64,000 nt of DNA from Hoeflea_A sp040932035. Its GTDB lineage: Bacteria; Pseudomonadota; Alphaproteobacteria; Rhizobiales; Rhizobiaceae. Position numbers and translations under genes: made by a program. The notes beneath the pieces are model-generated. The model searched no databases and was not told the DNA's origin. It saw nothing but the letters and a program-made list of their open reading frames with translations. Positions 50,315 through 59,391 of this stretch are shown piece after piece. Position 1 is the stretch's first letter, and every line of letters starts with the position of its first letter. The stretch is from positions 124,001 to 188,000 of the forward strand of contig NZ_JBFRBB010000003.1 in NCBI RefSeq assembly GCF_040932035.1. Direction: 5' to 3'.

Positions 50315-51753
50315 TGCAGCGTCTGCGCAAAGTGAAAATTCTTGCAACTCTGGGGCCCGCCTCCTCGGAAGAGGAAACGATCCAGAAGCTGCATGAAGCT
50401 GGTGCAGACCTATTTCGTATCAATATGAGCCACGCCAGCCATGACGTGATGCGCACGCTGATCAAGCGCATTCGCAATGTGGAAAAACGCTGTGGCCGTC
50501 CGATCGGCATTCTCGCAGACCTCCAGGGGCCGAAACTGCGTGTCGGAAAATTTGCCGACGGTGCGGTGGAATTGCTTCCCGGGCAGACCTTTACGCTGGA
50601 CAAGAACGATACGCCGGGTGACGCCATGCGTGTCTACTTGCCGCATCCGGAGATTTTCGATGCGGTTGAGCCTGGCCACCGGCTGCTGATCGACGATGGC
50701 AGGCTGCAGCTAAAGGCCGAGACCTCGGATGGTGAGACAATCGTCTGTTCGGTGGTTTCCGGCACCAAGATTTCTGACCGCAAGGGTGTCAGCCTGCCGG
50801 ACACGACACTCGGCGTCGGTGCGTTGACGGAGAAGGATCACAAGGACCTCGATGCGGTGCTGGAAACCGACGATGTCGACTGGGTGGCGCTGTCATTCAT
50901 TCAGCGGCCTGAGGACCTGGCCGAAGTGCGCAAGGTTGCCCGCTCACGTGTTGGCCTCATGGCCAAGATCGAAAAGCCCCAGGCAATCGAACGCATTGAC
51001 GAGATAATCGAGCTGTCCGATGCGCTGATGGTGGCCCGCGGCGATCTCGGTGTGGAAATGCCCATCGAATCGGTGCCCGGCCTGCAGAAGCAGCTGACGC
51101 GCGCCTGCCGCAAGGCGGGCAAGCCGGTCGTCGTTGCGACGCAGATGCTGGAATCGATGATATCGGCGCCGGTTCCGACCAGAGCCGAGGTGTCCGATGT
51201 CGCAACCGCTGTGTACGAAGGCGCGGATGCCGTCATGCTGTCGGCGGAATCGGCTGCGGGCGATTATCCGATCGAAGCCGTGACAACCATGGCGGCCATT
51301 GCCCGAAAGGTCGAGCAGGATCCCAACTATACCGGCATTATCCATGCCCAGCGCTCCGAGCCTGAAGCAACGGGGGCCGATGCAATATCGCTCGCGGCCA
51401 GACAGATTGCCGAAACGCTGAAACTGTCGGCCATCGTCTGTTACACGTCGTCGGGCACGACCGGCATGCGTGCTTCGCGTGAACGTCCGCAGGTGCCGAT
51501 CATTGCCCTGTCGCCGGTCATTCAGACGGCGCGCCGCCTGTCGGTGATCTGGGGGCTGCACTGCGTTGTTACAGAAGATGCACGCGACCTCGACGATATG
51601 GTGGATCGGGCCTGCCGTATTGCATTTCGTGAGGAATTTGCGAAACCCGGCGACCGTGTGATCATCTCGGCCGGTGTGCCTCTTGGAACCCCCGGGGCAA
51701 CAAACATGCTGCGCATCGCCTATATCGGATCGGACGGCATGACCGGTATCTGA
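50314..51753 (+). CDS. pyk: Pyruvate kinase
   Basis: 479 residues. Characteristic motifs: KILATLGPASSEEETIQKLH, ADLQGPKLRVGKF, the catalytic MAKIEKPQAIERIDEI (lysine), VARGDLGVEMP and VVATQMLESMI. The C-terminal allosteric domain is complete. It transfers phosphate from phosphoenolpyruvate to ADP. It overlaps the DUF1036 gene by one base (TAATG), and its 3' end overlaps the convergent hydrolase gene by 34 bp. Confidence 0.97.
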   Translation: MQRLRKVKILATLGPASSEEETIQKLHEAGADLFRINMSHASHDVMRTLIKRIRNVEKRCGRPIGILADLQGPKLRVGKFADGAVELLPGQTFTLDKNDTPGDAMRVYLPHPEIFDAVEPGHRLLIDDGRLQLKAETSDGETIVCSVVSGTKISDRKGVSLPDTTLGVGALTEKDHKDLDAVLETDDVDWVALSFIQRPEDLAEVRKVARSRVGLMAKIEKPQAIERIDEIIELSDALMVARGDLGVEMPIESVPGLQKQLTRACRKAGKPVVVATQMLESMISAPVPTRAEVSDVATAVYEGADAVMLSAESAAGDYPIEAVTTMAAIARKVEQDPNYTGIIHAQRSEPEATGADAISLAARQIAETLKLSAIVCYTSSGTTGMRASRERPQVPIIALSPVIQTARRLSVIWGLHCVVTEDARDLDDMVDRACRIAFREEFAKPGDRVIISAGVPLGTPGATNMLRIAYIGSDGMTGI

Positions 51754-52802
51754 TCGCTCGAGGCGCCGTTCGTATTCTTTCCTGATGACGCGTCCGTGGG
51801 CCGGTCGGCCATGGTGAGTTGCTGCTCGAGTTTTTGAGCCAGTGCCACAAGATCGACGTTTCCGCCTGAAAGTTTTTCCAGCGCCGATATGCAAAGGTCC
51901 GTAGCGGCGTAGTCCGGTTTGTGTCCGACGCCTTTCAGCCGGAGGAGTTCCGCCCCGGAGATGGCGCCGGCGAGACTGCTTGAGTGTATGTCCGGAGAGA
52001 CGACGTCATCGGTGTGGCCGGTGACGACTACGGTGGGTTTGTCTATTTGCCCGTATCGCGGTGAAACGGCAACGACATGGGCATAAAGGTTGGCAACGTC
52101 GCACGCGTTGTGGCGAAATGTGTGAGGCCGTAGAACAAGTGCTGCTGCCGAGTCGCGCAGATAATCCGGTGGATAGGCATTAGGGCTGAAGACGCAGCGA
52201 GCAACCTTCTCGATCCGCAAAAGGCCCGCCGGCATCACCAGTAACCAGGCGAAGATCCGGCCGATCAGCGGGTTCGAGGCCAGGTGATAGTGCCAGTCAA
52301 TACCGCCCGGCCAGGGGTGCGACACCGAGGAAAGAAACAGAAGACCGTTTACCTTTTCCGGCCTCTCGAGAGCCATGTTCGCGGCAATGATGCCGCCAAA
52401 GGAATGGCCGACAATCAAGGCGCTGGAGATATTCTTGCGGTTCATCAGCTCGGCAATTGCCTGTGCCTGTCCGCCGGGATGCGCGTTTCCGGCGCCACCC
52501 CTTTCGGACCAGCCGTGTCCTGGCCTGTCGACAAACAGGAGTTCTGCTCGGCCCTCCAGCTTTTTTCGGAACGCCTGGGCCTGATCCAGCAGGTTGCCGC
52601 TGGCACCATGAAGAAACACTATAGCCGGCAAATCCGGTGTTCCGGATGCCGGCACATGAACCGCGTGGAGCCTGTAGCCGCCGACATCGACGAACTCGCC
52701 GCTTGGCGGATAAAGACGCTCAATGCGCCGCGTCTGAAACCACGTAAACACAAGCAGCGGAAAAACAATCGCGATCAGGATGGTCAGCAAAGTCAGGGTC
52801 AA
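51720..52802 (-). CDS. Alpha/beta hydrolase family protein
   Basis: 360 residues with an N-terminal membrane helix (LTILIAIVFPLLVFTWF). The hydrolase fold shows FLHGASGNLLDQ (oxyanion region), the nucleophile elbow GHSFGG, and late TGHTDDVVSP and GVGHKPDY with the presumed Asp and His. The last ~50 residues are Ser/Pro-rich and overlap pyk by 34 bp antisense. Substrate unknown; probably anchored on the cytoplasmic membrane. Confidence 0.85.
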   Translation of the reverse strand: MTLTLLTILIAIVFPLLVFTWFQTRRIERLYPPSGEFVDVGGYRLHAVHVPASGTPDLPAIVFLHGASGNLLDQAQAFRKKLEGRAELLFVDRPGHGWSERGGAGNAHPGGQAQAIAELMNRKNISSALIVGHSFGGIIAANMALERPEKVNGLLFLSSVSHPWPGGIDWHYHLASNPLIGRIFAWLLVMPAGLLRIEKVARCVFSPNAYPPDYLRDSAAALVLRPHTFRHNACDVANLYAHVVAVSPRYGQIDKPTVVVTGHTDDVVSPDIHSSSLAGAISGAELLRLKGVGHKPDYAATDLCISALEKLSGGNVDLVALAQKLEQQLTMADRPTDASSGKNTNGASSDQIPVMPSDPI

Positions 52803-52825
52803 GACAGCGTAATATCCGTTGGCAA

Positions 52826-53443
52826 TCAGATCTCGTCGCCGGTCAATTCCTCGGACAACTCGCCGACGCGTTTTTGAGCCTCGCGCATAGCCGGATAAAC
52901 TTCAAGCACCTTCAGATAGGTTCCCAGAGCGGCCTTGTCGCTGCCGGCGGCGGACAGTATCGATGCCATGCCCATCAGCGCGCCGAAATGCCGGGGCTCC
53001 AATTGCAGCACAACGTGGATATCGGCCATCGACTTGGCGTGATTGTTCATTATGAAGTGGAGGGTCGCCCGGCGGTTCCAGCCTTCGGCGAAGTCAGGCA
53101 TCAAAACGGTTATCTGGTCGAGCAGATCCAGCGCAGTGAAATAGCGTTTGTCGCGAATGGCGTCGTTTGCCCACTCCATAAGCTGATTAGCCGTTGCACT
53201 GTCGGATTTCCGCCATTCCGCCCAGATACGGTCGGCTATACGCCGGGCGGAAGCCGGCTCGGGTTCGCGCTTGAGCTTGAAGAAATAGTCGTCGAGACGC
53301 TCGGATCGTGTTTTCGTAACCGCTGCCGCCTGCTCTTCGGTTGCAACGGTATCCTGTGCATATACGGCTGCATCGCCCCAGGAAATTGCGATGACTATCG
53401 CCAGGGCCTTGAATGGAGCGTGAATCAAAAAAAATCGGCGCAT
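52826..53443 (-). CDS. Tetratricopeptide repeat protein, exported
   Basis: 205 residues: signal peptide (residues ~5-28, ALAIVIAISWGDAAVYAQ), an acidic/basic spacer and a TPR region (~residues 95-190: KRYFTALDLLDQITVLMPDF, AEGWNRRATLHFIMNNHAKS, DIHVVLQLEPRHFGALMGMA). It would act in protein interaction in the periplasm. It lies 23 bp upstream of the hydrolase gene on the same strand. Confidence 0.85.
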   Translation of the reverse strand: MRRFFLIHAPFKALAIVIAISWGDAAVYAQDTVATEEQAAAVTKTRSERLDDYFFKLKREPEPASARRIADRIWAEWRKSDSATANQLMEWANDAIRDKRYFTALDLLDQITVLMPDFAEGWNRRATLHFIMNNHAKSMADIHVVLQLEPRHFGALMGMASILSAAGSDKAALGTYLKVLEVYPAMREAQKRVGELSEELTGDEI

Positions 53444-53527
53444 GTCATAAACATATGACTCACGCGCCGACGGTCAAAGGCAAATTTTGGTGATTTGACT
53501 CTGTAGCAAGCGGCCAGGCCGCGCCAA

Positions 53528-53653
53528 TCAGCCCTGCCGTGCCTTGAAGCGCGGGTTGGACTTATTGATGATGTAAACACGGCCCTTGCGGCGTACCAGG
53601 CGGTTCTCGCGGTGGCGTGTTTTGAGCGCTTTTAGCGAATTCTTGATTTTCAT
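53528..53653 (-). CDS. rpmJ: 50S ribosomal protein L36 (cysteine-free form)
   Basis: 41 residues starting MKIKNSLKALKTRHRENRLV, typical of alphaproteobacterial L36. The zinc ligands (three Cys, one His) of the zinc-binding form are absent, so this is the C-minus variant. The frame is open upstream to 53782, but the added residues do not resemble any ribosomal protein. Confidence 0.95.
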   Translation of the reverse strand: MKIKNSLKALKTRHRENRLVRRKGRVYIINKSNPRFKARQG

Positions 53654-53785
53654 TGTTCCGGACCCTTGGTCAGTGCCCGTCAGGCTGAATAAACCGCCGA
53701 GCTGATAAATAACCAAAAGCGCGCCTTTCGACGCGCTCAATTCGTTGCGCATGCGTTTACCCGCAACTGAAAATTCTGTCAACCG

Positions 53786-54859
53786 TTACGCTGGCAAATG
53801 CTTCGGTTTCAAACGGGTATAGTGGCCCATTTTACGGCCTGGTCTGACCTCCGCCTTGCCGTACAGATGCACAACCGTATCGGCCTGCTTCAGCAAAGCG
53901 GGCAGCTGGCTGACTTCGTCACCGATAATATTGTACATTTCGCAGTCACTGTGGCGGGCGCAATCGGCCAATGGCAAGCCGCAAATCGCCCTTATATGCT
54001 GCTCGAACTGTGAAACGACACAGGCAGCCTCCGTCCAGTGGCCGGAGTTGTGAACACGCGGCGCCAGCTCGTTTGCAAGAACCTCTCCGTCGCTGTTCAC
54101 AAAGAACTCGACGCCGACAACGCCAACATAGTCGAGCCGTTTCAAAATCGTGTCCGCGGCCTTTTTTGCCGCATCGATCGATGATTGCGGCACATCCGCC
54201 GGCACGACCGAACGGCGCAGGATCCCGCCCTTATGATGGTTTTGCGCGGGATCGTAGCTCATCACCTCGCCATCGGGGGATCGTACGGCAATGACGGATA
54301 TTTCAGCCACAAAGGGAACCAGGCTTTCCAGGATCAGCGGCACGCTGCCGAGTTCCGAAAAACTGTGATCCGTATCCTGACCAGGCTGGTCGAACACTTT
54401 CTGGCCCTTGCCGTCGTAACCCAGGCGGCGCGTCTTCAGAACGGCTTTACCGCCCATTTGCGCAAGAGCATCGTCAATTTCCTGCTGGCTGTCGACGGCC
54501 ACGAAGTCGGCTGTCTTGATGCCGCAGTCGCGCAAGAACTGCTTTTCGAGGAGGCGGTCCTGTGAAACTTCCAGCGCCCTGGGAGGCGGAAAGACAGGTT
54601 TTTTGTCCGCCAGTACCCTTGCTGCGTCCACAGGGACGTTTTCAAACTCGTAGGTGATGATGTCGCTCAACACCGCCAGCGTATCGAGTGCATCCGGATC
54701 GTCATAGGCGGCTGTGATCTGGCTTCCGGCGACCTGAGCGGCCGGGCACTTGTCTTCCGGCTCAAGGATAATGGTGTGGAAGCCGAGGCGCGCCGCAGCC
54801 ATGGCAAGCATGCGGCCGAGCTGTCCGCCACCAACTATTCCGATCGTACGGCCCGGCAT
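53786..54859 (-). CDS. purK: N5-carboxyaminoimidazole ribonucleotide synthase
   Basis: 357 residues, ATP-grasp. Signatures: TIGIVGGGQLGRMLAMAA, LKTRRLGYDGKGQKVF, and the metal-binding VEFFVNSDGEVLANELAPRVHNSGHWT. It makes N5-carboxy-AIR from AIR, bicarbonate and ATP. It starts two bases after the purE stop, so the two are translationally linked. Confidence 0.97.
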   Translation of the reverse strand: MPGRTIGIVGGGQLGRMLAMAAARLGFHTIILEPEDKCPAAQVAGSQITAAYDDPDALDTLAVLSDIITYEFENVPVDAARVLADKKPVFPPPRALEVSQDRLLEKQFLRDCGIKTADFVAVDSQQEIDDALAQMGGKAVLKTRRLGYDGKGQKVFDQPGQDTDHSFSELGSVPLILESLVPFVAEISVIAVRSPDGEVMSYDPAQNHHKGGILRRSVVPADVPQSSIDAAKKAADTILKRLDYVGVVGVEFFVNSDGEVLANELAPRVHNSGHWTEAACVVSQFEQHIRAICGLPLADCARHSDCEMYNIIGDEVSQLPALLKQADTVVHLYGKAEVRPGRKMGHYTRLKPKHLPA

Positions 54860-54861
54860 GG

Positions 54862-55356
54862 TCAGCCCTCATCCTTGGGCTGCATTGCGACCGCGTCCGT
54901 GCGGTTGCTGCGCCATTCGTCGAGCCGTTTTGCCACGTCATCGTCGGAAATGGCTAAAACTGCAGCGGCCAGCAGGGCGGCGTTGATCGCGCCTGCCTGA
55001 CCAATGGCAAGCGTGCCAACGGGTATGCCCGCAGGCATCTGCACGATGGAAAGCAGGCTGTCCTGGCCGGAGAGCGCCCTTGATTGCACGGGCACGCCAA
55101 AAACCGGCAGCGGAGTGAGCGATGCGGTCATGCCCGGCAGATGCGCGGCACCGCCGGCGCCGGCGATGATCGTCTTGTAGCCCTTGTCGCGCGCGCCCTT
55201 GGCAAAATCGTACATTCTGTCCGGGGTGCGGTGCGCGGAAATGATCAACGCATCGTAGCCGATTTTCAAAGCATCAAGCGTGTCGGCCGCATGCTTCATG
55301 GTCGACCAGTCTGACTGGCTGCCCATGATGATGGCGACGGGCGATGTCGTTGTCAT
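54862..55356 (-). CDS. purE: N5-carboxyaminoimidazole ribonucleotide mutase
   Basis: 164 residues. Motifs: IIMGSQSDWSTMKHAADTLD, SAHRTPDRMYDFAKGARDKG, and IIAGAGGAAHLPGMTAS with the phosphate-binding loop; the His of SAHRTP is catalytic. It converts N5-CAIR to CAIR. First of the purE-purK pair, 15 bp downstream of a YdcH-type gene. Confidence 0.97.
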   Translation of the reverse strand: MTTTSPVAIIMGSQSDWSTMKHAADTLDALKIGYDALIISAHRTPDRMYDFAKGARDKGYKTIIAGAGGAAHLPGMTASLTPLPVFGVPVQSRALSGQDSLLSIVQMPAGIPVGTLAIGQAGAINAALLAAAVLAISDDDVAKRLDEWRSNRTDAVAMQPKDEG

Positions 55357-55371
55357 TTCGGTGTCCTGTCT

Positions 55372-55575
55372 TCAAGCTATGATGTCAGGGATTATCTGGT
55401 CTTCGACCTTTGCAATCTTGTCTTTGAGTGCGAGCTTCTTTTTCTTCATCCGCTGGATACGCAAGGCATCGCAGCCGACGGAAATCATAGCGTTGATCGC
55501 AGCGTCGAAATCTTCGTGTTCCTGGCGCAATCGTGCGGCTTTTAAGCGCAGTTCCGCCTGTTCCTGGTCCGACAT
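55372..55575 (-). CDS. YdcH family (DUF465) small protein
   Basis: 67 residues, helical, with the DUF465 pattern LRLKAARLRQEHEDFDAAIN and RIQRMKKKKLALKDKIAKVE. Function unknown; family members are often near metabolic genes. It precedes purE by 15 bp and probably shares its transcript. A paralogue lies 226 bp away on the other strand. Confidence 0.85.
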   Translation of the reverse strand: MSDQEQAELRLKAARLRQEHEDFDAAINAMISVGCDALRIQRMKKKKLALKDKIAKVEDQIIPDIIA

Positions 55576-55801
55576 GCCATCTCCTCGTGGTCAGCATGAA
55601 TGGAGCTACCCCTTGAAAACAAGTGTTTCAAGAGGCTTTCCGCATGCTCTACCACTTTGTCGTTGTCGGCAAAACAGCAAACATTACAAAGTTATCCACG
55701 ATCTTGAAATTTATCTTCGACAAGCACCATATTTTAATGGCACAATCACTCGCCCTCTCTCATCGGGGGTGGCGCGAAATACAAAGATAAGGAGTTGTTC
55801 G

Positions 55802-55999
55802 ATGGCAATCCAGGCTCGTCTTGAAACGCTGGAAAAAAAACACGGCGCTTTGGAAGAGGAACTCCATTTGGCACTAAATCATCCCTCATCCGATGACACC
55901 ATGATCAGCGATATCAAGCGGCGCAAACTACGCCTCAAGGATGAGATTGAACGATTACGCGGAGAAATGACGGAATCGAACAGAATGGAGCTCAACTGA
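55802..55999 (+). CDS. YdcH family (DUF465) small protein
   Basis: 65 residues from ATG 55802, following AAGGAG seven to eight bases upstream. The pattern is LETLEKKHGALEEELHLALN and ISDIKRRKLRLKDEIERLR. It is divergent from the other YdcH gene. Longer frames that start upstream at 55280 cover purE and the spacer and are not credible. Function unknown. Confidence 0.88.
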   Translation: MAIQARLETLEKKHGALEEELHLALNHPSSDDTMISDIKRRKLRLKDEIERLRGEMTESNRMELN

Positions 56000-56117
56000 G
56001 CTCACGAATTGAAGGCCGAATGCGCTTCCCAGCATTCGTAGCCAAAGATACGGGAGCCGCCGCAGGGATAATTTTCAGTCCCCGGCAGCTCCCGGCAATA
56101 TTTCCAGAAATTGGCAA

Positions 56118-57764
56118 CTAATCCGCGTCGCGCGCCTGTTCGCGCAAGACGAACTTTTGAATTTTCCCCGTCGATGTTTTCGGCAAATCCTGGAAAACCA
56201 CATGTCGAGGGCATTTGAAACGCGCCAACAGTGTGCGGCAATGTTCGATGATGTCTTCCTCGGTGGCCGAATGCCCGGGTTTGAGCTCGACAAAGGCGCA
56301 TGGGGTTTCGCCCCATTTGTCGTCCGGTCTTGCAACCACCGCAGCGGCCTGTACCGCCGGGTGCTTGTAGAGGGCGTCTTCCACTTCAATCGATGAAATG
56401 TTCTCACCGCCCGAAATGATGATGTCCTTGGACCGGTCCTTCAACTGAATATAGCCATCGGGATGCATGACGCCGAGATCACCGGAATGGAACCAGCCAC
56501 CGGAAAAAGCCTCGGCGCTTGCCTCCGGATTTTTCAGATAACCCTTCATGACAATATTGCCCTGGAACATGACCTCACCAATGGTCTCGCCGTCTGCCGG
56601 AACCTCCTCCATGGTTTCAGGATCCCGCACCGAAAGCCCTTCAAGCGCTGTGTAGCGCACGCCCTGGCGTGCCTTGAGTGCAACGCGGCGCTGCGGATCG
56701 AGGGCATCCCACTCACTGTGCCATTCATTGACGACAGCCGGGCCGTAAGTTTCCGTCAGGCCGTATAGATGAACGACTTCAAACCCGGCCTCGGCCATTT
56801 GTGCCAGCACGGATTCAGGCGGTGGAGCGGCCGCTGTGTTGAAGGAGACAACCTGATCGAAATTGCGCTTTTCCTCTTCCGGCGCATTAAGCAGTGTCGC
56901 CATGACGACAGGTGCGCCGCAAAGATGCGTGACACCGTGGTCGGCAATGGCATCGTACATTGCACCGGCCCGGACCCAGCGCAGACAAACATGGGTTCCG
57001 GCGACGACGCCGAGCGTCCAGGGAAAACACCAGCCATTGCAGTGAAACATCGGCAGGGTCCACAGATAGACCGGATGCTTGCCCATGCCCGAAGCGACAA
57101 CATTGGCATAACCCATCAGCGCAGCGCCGCGATGGTGATAGACGACGCCCTTCGGATTCCCGGTCGTGCCGGATGTGTAGTTGAGCGAGACCGAATCCCA
57201 TTCATCGCCGGGAGGTGACCATTCAAAGTCCGGATCGCCGGCTGAAAGAAAGGCTTCGTAGTCTTCCGTGCCGATGCGCTCGCCTTTTGGAAACGGCGTA
57301 TCCGTGCCGAAATTCGGATCGTCATAGTCGATTACCAGCGGCGATACCTCTGCCATTTTTAGCGCTTCTGCGGTAACGGCCGAGAACTCGCGGTCGACGA
57401 TGAGGATTCTGGTGTCCGCATGGTCGAGCTGGAAGGCGATGATGGCTGCATCGAGACGGGTATTGAGGGAATGCAGCACAGCGCCGGTCATCGGCACGCC
57501 ATGATGGGCCTCAAGCATTGCCGGTGTGTTCGACAGCATGACCGAAACGGTATCGCCTTTGCCGATGCCGCGGCTGGCAAGACTCGAAGCCAGTTGCCGC
57601 GCACGCGCATAAAATGTCCGGTAATCCATTTTCATCGCGCCGTGAATAATTGCCGTATGGTCCGGATAAACGCTTGCGGCGCGGGCCAGATGAGAAAGAG
57701 GGGTCAGCGCCTGGTAGTTGGCCGGATTGCGGTCAAGATCGGTTTCGAACGGGTTGGCTGCCAT
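56118..57764 (-). CDS. Acyl-CoA synthetase (AMP-forming, ANL superfamily)
   Basis: 548 residues. P-loop LNYTSGTTGNPKGVVYHHRG, the A5-type GLTETYGPAV, HSGDLGVMHPDGYIQLKDRS and the catalytic lysine region TSTGKIQKFVLREQA. Best fits are medium/long-chain acyl-CoA synthetases of the type near dimethylsulfoniopropionate or fatty-acid genes; the substrate is not fixed. It forms an acyl-adenylate, then an acyl-CoA. No beta-oxidation genes are close. The TauE/SafE gene lies upstream, ending 75 bp from its start. Confidence 0.9.
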   Translation of the reverse strand: MAANPFETDLDRNPANYQALTPLSHLARAASVYPDHTAIIHGAMKMDYRTFYARARQLASSLASRGIGKGDTVSVMLSNTPAMLEAHHGVPMTGAVLHSLNTRLDAAIIAFQLDHADTRILIVDREFSAVTAEALKMAEVSPLVIDYDDPNFGTDTPFPKGERIGTEDYEAFLSAGDPDFEWSPPGDEWDSVSLNYTSGTTGNPKGVVYHHRGAALMGYANVVASGMGKHPVYLWTLPMFHCNGWCFPWTLGVVAGTHVCLRWVRAGAMYDAIADHGVTHLCGAPVVMATLLNAPEEEKRNFDQVVSFNTAAAPPPESVLAQMAEAGFEVVHLYGLTETYGPAVVNEWHSEWDALDPQRRVALKARQGVRYTALEGLSVRDPETMEEVPADGETIGEVMFQGNIVMKGYLKNPEASAEAFSGGWFHSGDLGVMHPDGYIQLKDRSKDIIISGGENISSIEVEDALYKHPAVQAAAVVARPDDKWGETPCAFVELKPGHSATEEDIIEHCRTLLARFKCPRHVVFQDLPKTSTGKIQKFVLREQARDAD

Positions 57765-57839
57765 GATTTCTCCCGGTTTAGGACTGTCAATTTCAGCGAT
57801 AAATGCTCTGTCTGTAATCGAAGTCGATTTTCACACCTA

Positions 57840-58613
57840 TTAGCCAAATAGCGCATCTGAACCGTCGGCAACAAGCTTGATGGCGGTCGCCAGTATCATC
57901 AGATACATGAGCGGGTAGAAGATTTCCGGATGCATGCGTTTGACAACCCAGGCTCCGGAAAATGTGGCCAGCGGAGCAAGCGGCAACAGGACGGCGGATG
58001 TTGCCAGATTACTGGCGTCGAACTGGCCAAGCGCAAAATAGGGCAGCAGCTTGATTGCGTTCACGACGGCAAAATAGCGCGTGCTGGTTCCGGTATAGGT
58101 TTTCGGATCGAGCTTCAGCGGCAATGTATAGAGCTGAAAGGGCGGGCCGCCGGCATGTGTGACGAAACTGGTGAAGCCGGAAATCGTTGCCCAGAACGAG
58201 CCCTTCGCAAGATTTTGCTGTTGCGGTGGCGCGTGGTTGCCGTTTCGCGTGCGATAGCGGTCATAGGCGTAGCGCATGACGAACAGGATTGCGATAACGC
58301 CGACAATCAGGCGAATGATGTCGGCTGTCACGAACTCGGCGGTCAGCCAGCCGATGCCGATGCCGGCGACGGCGCCGGGAAGCATCACCTTCAAGGTGGT
58401 GGCGTCATAGTGACCACGCCAGGCCCAAAGGCCGGCGATATCCATGGCGATCATGATCGGCAGCATGATGGCTGCGGCTTGAATTGGGGATATGACAAGC
58501 GCCAAGATCGGAACACCCATCAGCCCGAATGCACCGCCCAGCCCGCCTTTCGACAAGCCGACCAGAATGACAGCCGGGATAGCGGCGGCATAAAATATAA
58601 GATCTGTTGGCAT
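57840..58613 (-). CDS. TauE/SafE family sulfite/anion exporter
   Basis: 257 residues with about eight hydrophobic segments. The family pattern has two homologous halves: LIFYAAAIPAVILVGLSKGG (glycine-rich start) and FTSFVTHAGGPPFQLYTLPL. Inner membrane exporter of sulfite, sulfoacetate or related organosulfonates; the real substrate is unknown. Confidence 0.9.
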   Translation of the reverse strand: MPTDLIFYAAAIPAVILVGLSKGGLGGAFGLMGVPILALVISPIQAAAIMLPIMIAMDIAGLWAWRGHYDATTLKVMLPGAVAGIGIGWLTAEFVTADIIRLIVGVIAILFVMRYAYDRYRTRNGNHAPPQQQNLAKGSFWATISGFTSFVTHAGGPPFQLYTLPLKLDPKTYTGTSTRYFAVVNAIKLLPYFALGQFDASNLATSAVLLPLAPLATFSGAWVVKRMHPEIFYPLMYLMILATAIKLVADGSDALFG

Positions 58614-58728
58614 GGTTGATCCTTGGACGTGTGTGGTCTATCGGGAATTGCATGAAAAGGCGAGAGCGGCGCGACGAATTTATTGCGTTGCGGCACACCG
58701 GACCTCAACACCGCCCAGCGAGGGGTAA

Positions 58729-59382
58729 ATGTCAGACGTGGAAAACAGGTGCCGGATCGTACTGGTCGCACCGCAACTGGCGAAGGCCGATGCCATGCGC
58801 GGCGTGATCGAAGATGCACTGCGCGGCGGTGACGTGTCATCCGTGGTTCTTCCGCAATACGATCTGGACGAACGCAGCTTTCAGAAACTGGCGGAATCCG
58901 TGGTTCCCGTCATTCAGAAGGCAGGAGCCGCGGCTCTTATTGCCGGTGACAGCAGGACTGCTGCCCGCGCGAAAGCCGATGGGATACACGTCACCGGCGG
59001 ATTTGACGCGATGGAGGACGCACTGGAACGATTTGCTCCGGAAATGATCGTCGGCGGCGGCAGGGCCAAGGACAGGCATTCGGCCCTGGAGCTTGGCGAA
59101 TTGCGGCCCGACTACATTTTCTTCGGCAAGCTTGATGGAGACATCAAGGCCGAACCGCATTCCAAGAACCTGGATCTTGCCGAATGGTGGGCGTCGATGG
59201 TGGAGATTCCCTGCGTGGTCATGGGTGGACAGGCGATCGGTTCGGTTGCCGATGTTGCCGAAAGCGGGGCGGAATTCGTTGCGTTGCGACACGCCGTGTT
59301 TGCCGATCCGCAAAAGGCTGCCATGATGGTTGCAGAGGCAAACGCGCTGCTTGACGAAAAAGCGCCACGGTTTGAAGATTAA
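58729..59382 (+). CDS. ThiE-like (thiamine phosphate synthase/TenI family) protein
   Basis: 217 residues with a ThiE-like TIM-barrel pattern: VLVAPQ near the start, AALIAGDSRTAARAKADGIH, and VVMGGQAIGSVADVAESGAE, FVALRHAVFADP. The ThiE pyrophosphate-loop signature (GP.F.T.TK) is not preserved: the corresponding stretch reads YIFFGKLDGDIKAEPHSKNL. Activity as thiamine-phosphate synthase is therefore doubtful and it may be a ThiE-derived paralogue. It is the first gene of a cluster with the Sel1, efp and suhB genes (9-bp spacing to the next). Confidence 0.72.
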   Translation: MSDVENRCRIVLVAPQLAKADAMRGVIEDALRGGDVSSVVLPQYDLDERSFQKLAESVVPVIQKAGAAALIAGDSRTAARAKADGIHVTGGFDAMEDALERFAPEMIVGGGRAKDRHSALELGELRPDYIFFGKLDGDIKAEPHSKNLDLAEWWASMVEIPCVVMGGQAIGSVADVAESGAEFVALRHAVFADPQKAAMMVAEANALLDEKAPRFED

Positions 59383-59391
59383 AGCACACTC

